Source: Treponema sp. | Lineage (GTDB): Bacteria > Spirochaetota > Spirochaetia > Treponematales > Treponemataceae | Length of the DNA stretch: 43,085 bases | NCBI GenBank assembly: GCA_024693915.1 | Contig: JAILKG010000281.1 | Coordinates: 1 to 43,085, forward strand | Direction of reading: 5' to 3' | Part shown: piece after piece, positions 1 to 8,691 of the stretch | How positions within the stretch are numbered: position 1 is the first letter of the stretch | Layout of the letters: each line of letters starts with the position of its first letter | Program-made: the position numbers and the translations under genes | Notes under the pieces: model-generated | Told to the model about the DNA's origin: nothing | Database searches by the model: none | Seen by the model: the letters and a program-made list of their open reading frames with translations, nothing else

Positions 1-117
1 GTTTTTTGAGTACAGCCCCAGGGCATATTTTCTGGTTACACTCCAGGCATGTTCTCAAGCTTCATTCCATGAATCTCAAAATTTGACTTTTAACATTTCC
101 TTTATTATATTAAATTC

Positions 118-3042
118 ATGGCAGAAAAAGATAAGAAGAAAGATGAAGACATCGATTCAACAACAGATAAAATTCCCGGCGATAAAGAAATTGAAAGCAA
201 GCGAGCTCTTTTAAGAAAAGGACTTACAAAACTTCTGGATGAACTGGATGAATTCACTGATTCTGATTTTGATTACATGCAGGATGAAGATATGGATGAT
301 TTTGATGAATTTTTTTACAACCAGGATTTAGCAGAGGAACCTTCTAAATACGGTATCTTAGATTCTGATGATTTGAGTGACGGAAATTCCGGTGACTCCT
401 CTGACGATAATTCAGATGACATTGACGAATCGGATGATACAGAAGATTTTGATGATGATTCAGACGATGATTCAGATTCTGAAGATGATAAGAATGGCAA
501 AGGAAAAACAATTACTAATAAAAAAATAGATTCAAAAAAAGAAAAAAAATCTTTTGTGGCTAAAAAAGCTTCTTCTAAGGGAAGTTCTTCCGGCTCTGAT
601 GGAAAAAATAATGGTGGTAGTCAGATTGTTCCTGCTGACCAGATGCTTCCAAACAAGCTTTCAATTATTCCTTTGCAGGGGCGACCTATTTTCCCAGGAA
701 TTTTCACTCCTTTAATGATTACTGCCTCTGATGATATCAAGGTAATTGAGCATGCTTATAACGGAGACGGCTATATCGGAATTGTAATGCTCAAAAATGA
801 GAACGATATTCCAGAAGTAAAGGATTTGTACAATGTAGGAACGGTTGCCCGTATTATCAAAAAAATAAATTTGCCCGACGGAGGAGTGAACGTATTTATT
901 TCCACGATAAAGCGTTTTAAAATACGGAAAACTCTTCATTCAAGTGCACCAATTTGTGTTGCGGCAGAATATCTGGATGACGAAGAGGACGATACTTTTG
1001 AAGTAAAAGCCCTGACCAGAGCTCTTATCAGTGAAATGAAAGAAGTAAGCGAAAATAATCCTCTTTTTTCTGAAGAGATGCGCCTGAACATGGTGAATAT
1101 TGACCATCCTGGAAAAATTGCTGATTTTATCGCCTCTATTCTGAATGTTGATAAAAATGAGCAGCAGAAAGTTCTTGAACTTTTGAATGTCCGCCACCGA
1201 ATGGAGCAGGTTCTTGTTTACATCAAAAAAGAGCAGGAACTTTTACGGGTTCAGAAGAAAATTCAGAATGAATTGAACGAGCGGGTGGAAAAAAATCAGC
1301 GGGAATATTTCTTGCGGGAAGAAATGCGCTCAATTCAGGAGGAACTGGGCACTGATTCGGAAGGAAACGCAACTGATTACAATAAATTTAAAGAAAAAAT
1401 CAAGGCATTCAATTTTGAAGGTGAAATAAAAGAGACAGTAGAAAATGAACTGGAAAAATTTCAGCTTACTGAACCTAATTCACCGGAATACATGGTTTCA
1501 AGGAATTTTCTTGAGCTGGTATGCGCCCTTCCTTGGAATGAAGAGCTTAAAGAAAACTACGACCTGAATAACGCCAAAACTATTCTCGAAAACGACCACT
1601 ACGGTCTGGATGATGTAAAAAAGAGGATAATCGAATATCTTGCTGTAAGAAAGTTAAAGCAGGATGCAAAGGGCTCCATCCTTCTTCTTGTTGGACCTCC
1701 AGGAGTAGGAAAGACCAGTATTGGGCGTTCAATCGCAAATGCAATGAACAAGCCATTTTACCGTTTTTCAGTGGGCGGTATGCGGGATGAAGCAGAAATT
1801 AAGGGACACCGCAGAACTTATATCGGTTCTATGTGTGGTAAAATTATTCAGGGAATTCGCATAACAAAGACAAAATCACCGGTCTTCATGATTGATGAAA
1901 TTGATAAGATGGGTTCAAGTCACAATGGTGATCCTGCCAGTGCTCTTCTTGAGGTTCTGGATCCGGAACAAAATGTTACCTATCGCGATAATTATCTGGA
2001 TTTGCCATTTGATGTTTCCAATGTATTCTTTATTTTGACTGCAAATTCTCTTGATACAGTTCCTGAACCTCTTCTGGACAGGGCCGAAATTATTCAGCTT
2101 TCTGGATACATAGATCAGGAAAAACTTGAAATTGCTAAAAAATATCTGATTCCAAAGAATGCAAAGAAAAATGGACTTCGTAAAAATCAGGTGAAATTTA
2201 CCAAAAAAGCTATGCTTCGTATTGCCCAGGAATACGCAAGAGAGGCTGGTGTAAGAAACTTTGAAAAGTGTCTGGATAAGATACACCGAAAAATCGTAAC
2301 AGAACTTCTCTTTGAAGCAGAAACAAAGGCAGAAGAAGCCAGACAGGTTGGAAAAAACGAAGGAAAGTCGGCTGAAGAACTTAAAAATATCACGGCTTTT
2401 GATTTTATCGATTCCGGCAAAAAATATGATATCGATTCCGAGGATCTGGAAAAATATCTTGGAAAACCGGTGTTTGATGAATCAGAAATAAAAACAGCCA
2501 GTGTTCCGGGAACTGCAATCGGACTTGCCTGGACAAGCATGGGAGGAGACACTCTTTTGCTGGAAGCAACAAGCTTTGCAGGAAAGGAAGGGCTTATCCT
2601 TACCGGCCAGATGGGCGATGTAATGAAGGAATCTTCACGAATTGCTTTTAACTGGTGCAGAAAGTACGCCATCGAAAAGAAGATAAAGAAAGCAGACTGG
2701 TTTGATAAAAATACAGTTCATCTTCATATTCCGGAAGGGGCAACTCCAAAGGATGGTCCAAGTGCCGGTATCACAATGGCGGTAACATTCACTTCCCTTT
2801 TTACTGGAAAGAAGATAAAAAGCCATCTGGCTATGACAGGGGAACTTTCCCTGACTGGAAAAGTTCTTCCTATTGGCGGTTTGCGTGAAAAAACTGTTGC
2901 GGCAAAGCGCAATAAGATTAAGACAATTTTAATTCCTCAGGCTAATAAGCGGGATCTGGACGATATTCCGGAAAACGTAAAAGAGGGAATTACCTTTATA
3001 CCGGTAAGCAGGGTAGAGGAAGTTCTGGAACTTGCTTTTTAA
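118..3042 (+). CDS. lon: ATP-dependent endopeptidase La (Lon) with a long acidic N-terminal extension
   Basis: Walker A GPPGVGKT, Walker B VFMIDEIDK, catalytic Ser motif KDGPSAGITMAV and Lon C-terminal GGLREKTVAAKRNKIKTILIP. LON N-domain begins around LSIIPLQGRPIFPG, after about 180 aa of Asp/Ser- then Lys/Ser-rich sequence. Confidence 0.97.
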   Translation: MAEKDKKKDEDIDSTTDKIPGDKEIESKRALLRKGLTKLLDELDEFTDSDFDYMQDEDMDDFDEFFYNQDLAEEPSKYGILDSDDLSDGNSGDSSDDNSDDIDESDDTEDFDDDSDDDSDSEDDKNGKGKTITNKKIDSKKEKKSFVAKKASSKGSSSGSDGKNNGGSQIVPADQMLPNKLSIIPLQGRPIFPGIFTPLMITASDDIKVIEHAYNGDGYIGIVMLKNENDIPEVKDLYNVGTVARIIKKINLPDGGVNVFISTIKRFKIRKTLHSSAPICVAAEYLDDEEDDTFEVKALTRALISEMKEVSENNPLFSEEMRLNMVNIDHPGKIADFIASILNVDKNEQQKVLELLNVRHRMEQVLVYIKKEQELLRVQKKIQNELNERVEKNQREYFLREEMRSIQEELGTDSEGNATDYNKFKEKIKAFNFEGEIKETVENELEKFQLTEPNSPEYMVSRNFLELVCALPWNEELKENYDLNNAKTILENDHYGLDDVKKRIIEYLAVRKLKQDAKGSILLLVGPPGVGKTSIGRSIANAMNKPFYRFSVGGMRDEAEIKGHRRTYIGSMCGKIIQGIRITKTKSPVFMIDEIDKMGSSHNGDPASALLEVLDPEQNVTYRDNYLDLPFDVSNVFFILTANSLDTVPEPLLDRAEIIQLSGYIDQEKLEIAKKYLIPKNAKKNGLRKNQVKFTKKAMLRIAQEYAREAGVRNFEKCLDKIHRKIVTELLFEAETKAEEARQVGKNEGKSAEELKNITAFDFIDSGKKYDIDSEDLEKYLGKPVFDESEIKTASVPGTAIGLAWTSMGGDTLLLEATSFAGKEGLILTGQMGDVMKESSRIAFNWCRKYAIEKKIKKADWFDKNTVHLHIPEGATPKDGPSAGITMAVTFTSLFTGKKIKSHLAMTGELSLTGKVLPIGGLREKTVAAKRNKIKTILIPQANKRDLDDIPENVKEGITFIPVSRVEEVLELAF

Positions 3043-3097
3043 AAAAGTAGTTTCATAGAAAAAGCCTGGGAAGACAAGTTGACTGGATCAGTTAATC

Positions 3098-3130
3098 GGC
3101 GGTTCTGATAAAAAAGAGCCGCCTTTTTTT
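3098..3130 (+). terminator. Rho-independent terminator after lon
   Basis: GGCGGTTC-tgataaaaaa-GAGCCGCC stem (one G.U) followed by T7. Confidence 0.85.
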
Positions 3131-3163
3131 ACCCATTCCCCGAAAACATATTTTCCCTATAAT

Positions 3164-4069
3164 TTATAAAAGCTGGTTTTCTTCCAGCCAGAGCCAGACT
3201 TTTTCGTTCCAGTGAAAAGCCTTCATAAATGGTCCGTTCAGCATGCCAAAGCCGTGCTTTCCCCATTCGTAAACTTCAAGGTGGCAGTTTATCTTTTGAG
3301 CTTCAAGGGCCTGGTATAAAACCAGAGAATTGTGGTAATCAACAACATTGTCGTCTTTTGCCACCACAATGTAGGTTGGGCTCATATCGGCAGGAATTTG
3401 TTTTTCCATGGAAAATTCATCTTTTCTTTCCTGGCTCTGGTTCGTTCCCAGCAGACTTTTCCTTGACCAGCGGTGAGCAATGTCGTCCTGCATGGAAACT
3501 ACAGGATAAACCGGGATTACAAAAGCTGGTTTTAAGCTTACGCTGTGTTCTATCCCCAGTTTTTTAAGCTCATCGTGGCTTTGCCAGAAGGCTCCTCCCA
3601 TTGTTACAAGGTGCCCTCCTGCTGAATAACCGATTATTCCAACTTTTTCCGGATCAATTCCAAATTCATCAGCGTTTTCTTTTACCAGTTGAATTGCTCT
3701 CTGTAAGTCTTGCAGCATTGCAGGGTAATGGTTTCCGTCTTCTGCCGTTCTGTATCTGAGTGTAAAGGCTGCTACTCCTCTCTGGCTGAACCACTGGGCG
3801 CTTTTGAAACCTTCGTTGTAAAGTCCCAGATGATGGTAGCTTCCGCCCGGGCAGATGATAACTGCCGCACCTGGATTTTTACATGCGGGGTGATAATACA
3901 TTACCGATTTAATTTTTTTCATTGAAGGAATGTCTTTCCATAGCCAGATTGCTTTTCCTCCAAGGTCTCGCCTGTTTTTTGTTTCGACATTATTGTTGGC
4001 AAATATGAATGATGTAAGCAGAAGTGAAGTAAAAAAAATAATCTGCTTTTTATTGAAAGAAATCTTCAT
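3164..4069 (-). CDS. Secreted alpha/beta hydrolase (acetyl-esterase / BD-FAE-like)
   Basis: Signal peptide MKISFNKKQIIFFTSLLLTSFIFA; oxyanion motif CPGGSYHHL; nucleophile elbow GYSAGGH; C-terminal catalytic His region EWGKHGFGM. Confidence 0.85.
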   Translation of the reverse strand: MKISFNKKQIIFFTSLLLTSFIFANNNVETKNRRDLGGKAIWLWKDIPSMKKIKSVMYYHPACKNPGAAVIICPGGSYHHLGLYNEGFKSAQWFSQRGVAAFTLRYRTAEDGNHYPAMLQDLQRAIQLVKENADEFGIDPEKVGIIGYSAGGHLVTMGGAFWQSHDELKKLGIEHSVSLKPAFVIPVYPVVSMQDDIAHRWSRKSLLGTNQSQERKDEFSMEKQIPADMSPTYIVVAKDDNVVDYHNSLVLYQALEAQKINCHLEVYEWGKHGFGMLNGPFMKAFHWNEKVWLWLEENQLL

Positions 4070-4362
4070 AAAAAAAGAATAGCATATTTTTTTTTATTTA
4101 AGAAGACCAGAAGTTTTTTTAGCCCTCCTTTGCATTTCATTCATGATTTGTCTGAAAATCGAGTTATTTAACTCTAAAAAAAAATAGGGCCTGGCTTCAT
4201 ATTGCGATCCTTAAATCATTCTGCCACTGCGAAAGGGTAAAGCCTTTTTTTGCAGGCGCGTTTACACCGGGAGCCAATTTTATAGTTAAAATTATAAAAG
4301 ACGAAATTTAGGCTACTAAAATAAATTTGAAATATTTCGATATAGGTATTATATTTAACTTT

Positions 4363-5559
4363 ATGGGTACGATTATTGATTATCTTGAATGGCGGGGGGA
4401 TATTCCCTTTTCTGCATCTGGATTTAACGAAATTGATGCTTTAATTCTCTGTCAGATTTCTTATTTGAACTTTGACGGGCTTATGGACGACGGAAATTTT
4501 CTTAAGAGCGTAAAACTTTCTGAGCTTGCTGATGTATTTATGAACTCTCCGGATTTTGAAACCAGGGCAAACATGGGAATGCTGATTAATCAGGAGACAA
4601 GCAAGGTTCTTGAGCTGGCAGGAAAGTCCGAGCGCTTTAAGAATGTTCTTGTAACCGGTTACACATCTATAATCGATTTATCTAAGGAAGAGCAGTTTTC
4701 TGCAACAACATATATTATAAGTCCAAAAATAAACTATGTGGTTTATCGTGGAACTGACGACACAATTGTGGGTTTTAAGGAAGACTTTAATCTTGCAATT
4801 ATGGACGAAGTTCCGGCTCAAAATGATGCAGTCCGCTATCTGGAGTTAGCAGCTTCCTCTTTAAAAGGTGAAATTTATGTCGGCGGCCATTCTAAGGGCG
4901 GAAATCTTGCAGTTTACGCTTCCGCAATGGTAAAAGCGGATGTAAAAAAGCGAATCAGCTTGATTTACAATATGGATGGTCCTGGTTTTTCTGAAAAACG
5001 CCTTGCATCTCAGGAATTTTACGAGATTATTCCAAAAATCCGTTCTTTCTACCCTCACTTTTCTATTGTAGGAATGATTTTTAATCATGCAGGTGAATAT
5101 TCCGTTGTAGAAAGTGAACAGACAGGAATCATGCAGCACGATCCTTTTAGCTGGCATCTCAGCGGCAATAAATTTGTGCTTCTGGATGATTTTGATGAGG
5201 CTTCGTCTTTCTTTAATAAAGTTCTGAACAAATGGCTTCTTTCTCTTTCAAAAGAGCAGCAGACCCAGTTTATCGAAACTCTCTACAATATTTTGGAAGT
5301 TACGGATGCCCGCACAAATTCAGAAATCGAAAGCAATCTTTTGAAGAATTCTTTCAAAATATTAAAGGCCTGGAAAGAAACTCCACCGGATATTCGGGAC
5401 GCTGTAGAAAATACATTGCGCCAGCTTTTCAAGATTGCCCACAGGCAGTTGCCTTCTCCTCAGGAGTGGTTTGAAAAAAACACAAAAAGGGGAATCCATA
5501 AGGTAAAGGAAAATGTTTCGATAATGCAGAAATTTAACGGAAAATTGTCTGCAAAATAA
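4363..5559 (+). CDS. DUF2974 / Mbeg1-like (lipase-fold) protein; ATG at 4363 preferred over the TTG at 4327
   Basis: MGTIIDYLEWRGDIPFSASGFNEIDALILCQISYL start typical of DUF2974; YRGTDDT and GGHSKGGNLAVYAS lipase-like nucleophile motif. Confidence 0.8.
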   Translation: MGTIIDYLEWRGDIPFSASGFNEIDALILCQISYLNFDGLMDDGNFLKSVKLSELADVFMNSPDFETRANMGMLINQETSKVLELAGKSERFKNVLVTGYTSIIDLSKEEQFSATTYIISPKINYVVYRGTDDTIVGFKEDFNLAIMDEVPAQNDAVRYLELAASSLKGEIYVGGHSKGGNLAVYASAMVKADVKKRISLIYNMDGPGFSEKRLASQEFYEIIPKIRSFYPHFSIVGMIFNHAGEYSVVESEQTGIMQHDPFSWHLSGNKFVLLDDFDEASSFFNKVLNKWLLSLSKEQQTQFIETLYNILEVTDARTNSEIESNLLKNSFKILKAWKETPPDIRDAVENTLRQLFKIAHRQLPSPQEWFEKNTKRGIHKVKENVSIMQKFNGKLSAK

Positions 5560-5566
5560 AAGGTTG

Positions 5567-5582
5567 GGTTCGCCAGCGAACC
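5567..5582 (+). promoter_or_regulatory. Stem-loop GGTTCGC-CA-GCGAACC
   Basis: Perfect 7-bp arms with a CA loop; same loop and core as the hairpins before P4 and P5. Confidence 0.6.
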
Positions 5583-5594
5583 TAATATAAGAAG

Positions 5595-5640
5595 GTAAAG
5601 CTAAAAATTGCTGCCGCAATTTTTTTAACGCTTTTCTATA
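5595..5640 (+). repeat. Dispersed AT-rich hairpin repeat, copy 1
   Basis: GTAAAGCTAAAAATTGCTGCCGCAATTTTTTTAACGCTTTTCTATA; the stem TTGC/GCAA co-varies with ATGC/GCAT in the copy at 9762-9797. Confidence 0.75.
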
Positions 5641-5646
5641 AATCAG

Positions 5647-5665
5647 GAAGCAGCACAGCTGCTTC
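5647..5665 (+). promoter_or_regulatory. Stem-loop immediately before BI-1 Shine-Dalgarno
   Basis: GAAGCAGC-ACA-GCTGCTTC; CAGGAG begins 4 nt after the stem; ATG at 5681. Confidence 0.65.
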
Positions 5666-5680
5666 TCTCAGGAGCAAAAA

Positions 5681-6385
5681 ATGGAATCGGAAGAAAGAAA
5701 AATTGATATTGCAGAAATAGTTACCCGTAATCGCTTTTTGTCTAAGGTTTACCTCTGGATGACACTGGCCCTTTCAATCAGCGGGGGCGTTGCCGTGCTT
5801 ACGGCCAACAGTCCAAAGATGCTTTCAACTCTATTTGCAAACGGCGGGATGGGCTTTATAATTCTTTGTATTCTAGAAATTGTGATAGTTTCATTCCTAT
5901 CCCTTAGAATCAGGAAAATTTCTGCTTTTGCGGCCACAGTTGGTTTTGTAATTTATTCGGTTATAAACGGTCTTACTCTGTCATCGATTTTTCTTGCATA
6001 CCAGTTTTCTTCAATTGTTCTGGTATTCTTTATTTCTGCGGCAATGTTCCTTGTTATGGCAATTTACGGAAGCATAACAAAAAGCAAATTGACTTCCTTT
6101 GGTCGCTACTTTTCCATGGCGCTGATTGGAACAGTGATTGCCATTGTTGTGAATATTTTCCTTAAATCCTCGACGCTTGATATTCTGATTTCAATTGTTT
6201 CAGTTGTGATTTTTACAGGTCTTACTGCTTACGATGCTCAGAAACTTGCCAAAGCCAGCAAAAATGCTGAAAACCAGGAAGCAGATGTGTTTACAAAAGC
6301 CGCAGTAATCGGAGCCCTGGAACTTTATCTTGATTTTATTAATATTTTCCTTTCACTTCTGCGCCTTTTTGGAAGAAGAAAATAG
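5681..6385 (+). CDS. Bax inhibitor-1 / YccA family membrane protein
   Basis: Seven predicted TM segments; VYLWMTLALSISGGVA N-terminus and GLTAYDAQKL plus GALELYLDFINIFLSLLRLFGRR C-terminus typical of BI-1 family. Confidence 0.93.
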   Translation: MESEERKIDIAEIVTRNRFLSKVYLWMTLALSISGGVAVLTANSPKMLSTLFANGGMGFIILCILEIVIVSFLSLRIRKISAFAATVGFVIYSVINGLTLSSIFLAYQFSSIVLVFFISAAMFLVMAIYGSITKSKLTSFGRYFSMALIGTVIAIVVNIFLKSSTLDILISIVSVVIFTGLTAYDAQKLAKASKNAENQEADVFTKAAVIGALELYLDFINIFLSLLRLFGRRK

Positions 6386-6425
6386 TTTTTGAAGGATTGT
6401 TTTTAATTTTATCAGGGGCGGAAAA

Positions 6426-6455
6426 GGGGCTGTTTTAAAAATATTGAACAGCCCC
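6426..6455. terminator. Stem-loop after BI-1 gene, possible terminator
   Basis: GGGGCTGTT / AACAGCCCC perfect 9-bp arms, 12-nt loop, followed by a modest T-rich stretch. Confidence 0.5.
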
Positions 6456-6495
6456 TGCTTTTCCTACGGGCCTTCCGGGACTTGCTAAGCGCGCG

Positions 6496-6547
6496 GTCTG
6501 ACTTTTGGTCACTTCCTTCCCTAAAAGTCAGACTTGCCCAGGGGCAA
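6496..6547. repeat. Intergenic palindrome cluster
   Basis: GTCTGACTTTT (6496-6506) / AAAAGTCAGAC (6523-6533) perfect 11-bp arms, immediately followed by TTGCCC-AG-GGGCAA (6534-6547). Confidence 0.7.
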
Positions 6548-6603
6548 TCCCTACACGCCCGCCGCTTTAAAATTTCTCTGGCGGATATTTTTTCACCAAA
6601 AAA

Positions 6604-7209
6604 CTACTGTTTGATTACTTCTTTTATTGCATTTAAAAGCTCAGAATATTCTGTGAAAGCAGGATACTGAGGATAATCTTTTTTAATCTGGTCAGTTGTT
6701 CGGAAAAGGAAACCTGCTTTTGAAGCCTGAATCATTCCCAAATCGTTAAAAGAGTCACCGGAAGCGATTGTTTCAAAACCGCAGGACTGAAGGGCGCGAA
6801 CAGTTGTGAGCTTGGATTTTTCGCATCTCATTTTATAGCCGGTAATTTCACCTTTTGGACTTACTTCAAGTGTATTGCAGAAAATTGTTGGCAAACCAAG
6901 TTTTTTCATAAGAGGGGCGGCAAACTGCTCAAAAGTATCGCTTAAAATAATTGCCTGAGTGCAGCTTCTCAGTTCGTCCAAAAATTCCTTTGCACCTGGA
7001 AGGGGATCGATTTTTGCAATAGTCTCCTGAATTTCCTTGAGACCAAGACCGCGTTCCTTCAAAATATTGATGCGGTATTTCATAAGTTTATCATAATCCG
7101 GTTCATCTCTGGTGGTTTTTCTTAATTCAGGGATACCGGTTTCTTCAGAAAAAGCAATCCAGATTTCAGGAACCAGAACGCCTTCTAAATCCAAACAAGT
7201 TATATACAT
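6604..7209 (-). CDS. thrH: Bifunctional phosphoserine phosphatase / homoserine phosphotransferase (ThrH-like HAD)
   Basis: CLDLEGVLVPEIWIAFSEETGI, DEPDYDKLMKYRI, ILSDTFEQFAAPLMKKLG, ASGDSFNDLGMI are ThrH signatures. Confidence 0.92.
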   Translation of the reverse strand: MYITCLDLEGVLVPEIWIAFSEETGIPELRKTTRDEPDYDKLMKYRINILKERGLGLKEIQETIAKIDPLPGAKEFLDELRSCTQAIILSDTFEQFAAPLMKKLGLPTIFCNTLEVSPKGEITGYKMRCEKSKLTTVRALQSCGFETIASGDSFNDLGMIQASKAGFLFRTTDQIKKDYPQYPAFTEYSELLNAIKEVIKQ

Positions 7210-7431
7210 AAAAGCCTTCCTTTGTATTTTATAAGGGATTTTACCATTTTATAGGCTTAAAAATCAAGAAAAGCAGTTTTATAGACCTGGGCTAAGGCAT
7301 TTTTCTCTTGTATCTAAAAAAAGGAACTGGTAAAGCCACAAAATTTAGACGCAGACGAAAAACAGGGGCGGACCTAGGCTCTTGCAGAGTTACAAAAGCA
7401 ACTAGCAGTTTTTTTATATACTTTTTATAAT

Positions 7432-8220
7432 GTGGCCATGAGTTCATCCCAATATCAAAAAAAACTGGATTTATTGCTTGAGTATATGGGCCAAGCCGAA
7501 ACAGAAGTTCAGAATGGAAAAACTGATAAAATAAAACCTTCACTTTTGCTCCATGCCTGCTGCGGACCATGTTCTTCCTATGTACTTGAGTATCTTACCT
7601 CTTTTTTTGATATAACAATTCTCTACTACAATCCAAATATTTATCCGGAAGCAGAATATTTTCGCCGTCTGAATGAACTGAAAAATCTTCTGCCACGCTT
7701 TCCTGCAGCCTTAGAAAATAAGGTAAAACTTGTGGAGGATACATATAATCCGGATGATTTTTACAGGGCTATAGGAATAAAAGAAAATCCTGAATTGGCA
7801 GATGAAGAAGAGAAGGGTGAACGCTGCCGCCGCTGTTATGAGTTCAGGTTAAAAAGAGCTTATGAATATGCGGCAAAAAACAAATTTGATTACTTTTGCA
7901 CTACTTTAAGCATCAGCCCTTTTAAAGATGCGGAAAAGATTAATATTATTGGCCAGAAGCTGGAAAAAGAATCGGACAGTGTTTATGAAGGGCTGGAAGA
8001 AGAATCCGAAGGTAAGCTTTCTTTGGGCGCTCAAAGAGAAGAAAAAAAAATTGAGGGACCTCGCTGGCTTCCAAGTGATTTTAAGAAAAAAGGCGGTTTT
8101 AAAAGGAGCCTGGAATTGAGCGCGGAATACGGCCTTTACCGTCAGCAATACTGCGGCTGCGTTTACAGTAAAAAGAATACAGAAAAAGCAAGGGAAAAAT
8201 ACGGCCTTTCAGAAAAATAG
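7432..8220 (+). CDS. queH: Epoxyqueuosine reductase QueH
   Basis: LLHACCGPCSSYVLEYL, YYNPNIYPEAEY, CRRCYEFRL, WLPSDFKKKGG, YRQQYCGCVYS motifs. Confidence 0.93.
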   Translation: MAMSSSQYQKKLDLLLEYMGQAETEVQNGKTDKIKPSLLLHACCGPCSSYVLEYLTSFFDITILYYNPNIYPEAEYFRRLNELKNLLPRFPAALENKVKLVEDTYNPDDFYRAIGIKENPELADEEEKGERCRRCYEFRLKRAYEYAAKNKFDYFCTTLSISPFKDAEKINIIGQKLEKESDSVYEGLEEESEGKLSLGAQREEKKIEGPRWLPSDFKKKGGFKRSLELSAEYGLYRQQYCGCVYSKKNTEKAREKYGLSEK

Positions 8221-8293
8221 GCGACCTGCAGCCTGGGCCCACGCAGAGTCATATTAAGGCAAAGGCATTATATACAAAACTAACAAAAAAAAA

Positions 8294-8328
8294 GTGGTAA
8301 GGTCTGCGTACCACAGGCCAAAAAACGC
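8294..8328 (+). repeat. Dispersed intergenic repeat, copy 1
   Basis: GTGGTAAGGTCTGCGTACCACAGGCCAAAAAACGC closely matches the reverse complement of 21146-21179. Confidence 0.75.
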
Positions 8329-8399
8329 GCATTAATGCGCTAGACGCTGTTTGTGGCAAAGGAACAATTATATGCCGCTAACGCGGCAACCACAAACAG
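8327..8399. repeat. Palindrome cluster: GCGCATTAATGCGC and nested CTGTTTGTGG/CCACAAACAG
   Basis: 8327-8340 is a perfect 14-bp palindrome. 8347-8356 pairs with 8390-8399 (10 bp) and encloses TGCCGC-TAAC-GCGGCA (8373-8388). Confidence 0.8.
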
Positions 8400-8485
8400 A
8401 GTCTTTTTGCTTCGCGCACTTCGTGAGTCCGCGGCACGCTTTCCCCGTTTCAAATTTTTTGTGAATAGGATCTATAATGCCTTTG

Positions 8486-8577
8486 CCCGAAGAGCCCCGC
8501 AGCTTACCTGCGTAGCTTACAGCGTAAGGGACCCGAAGAGCCCCGCTGCTTGCCTGCTTTTCTTGCAGCGTAAGGGA
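8486..8577 (+). repeat. Two tandem 46-bp repeat units
   Basis: CCCGAAGAGCCCCGC[A/T]GCTT[A/G]CCTGC....CTT[A/G]CAGCGTAAGGGA at 8486-8531 and 8532-8577; roughly 39/46 identical by eye. Confidence 0.85.
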
Positions 8578-8586
8578 TAGTAGGGG

Positions 8587-8676
8587 CAGCCCGCAAGGGC
8601 TGTTCCGAAGGGCAGGAGCCCTGAGGAATGCAGGCGAAGGCCGGAACCCCGAATAGCCCGACCCGGCTTGCCGGGT
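8587..8676. repeat. GC-rich hairpins
   Basis: CAGCCC-GCAA-GGGCTG (8587-8602) and ACCCGGC-TT-GCCGGGT (8661-8676), both perfect. Confidence 0.7.
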
Positions 8677-8691
8677 TACGCCCTAAAAAAA

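Noticed and set aside
2187-2672. 161-aa minus-strand ORF inside lon (and other antisense ORFs within lon)
   Set aside because: Fully antisense to a well-supported conserved CDS, no RBS or recognisable domain; coding-strand bias artefact.
7310-7431. preQ1 riboswitch upstream of queH
   Set aside because: The GCAGAGTTACAAAAGCAACTAGCAG region does not show the preQ1-I/II core by eye; Infernal would be decisive.
8353-8580. 75-aa and neighbouring small ORFs in the GC-rich intergenic island
   Set aside because: They translate palindromes and tandem repeats; no protein-like conservation evident.
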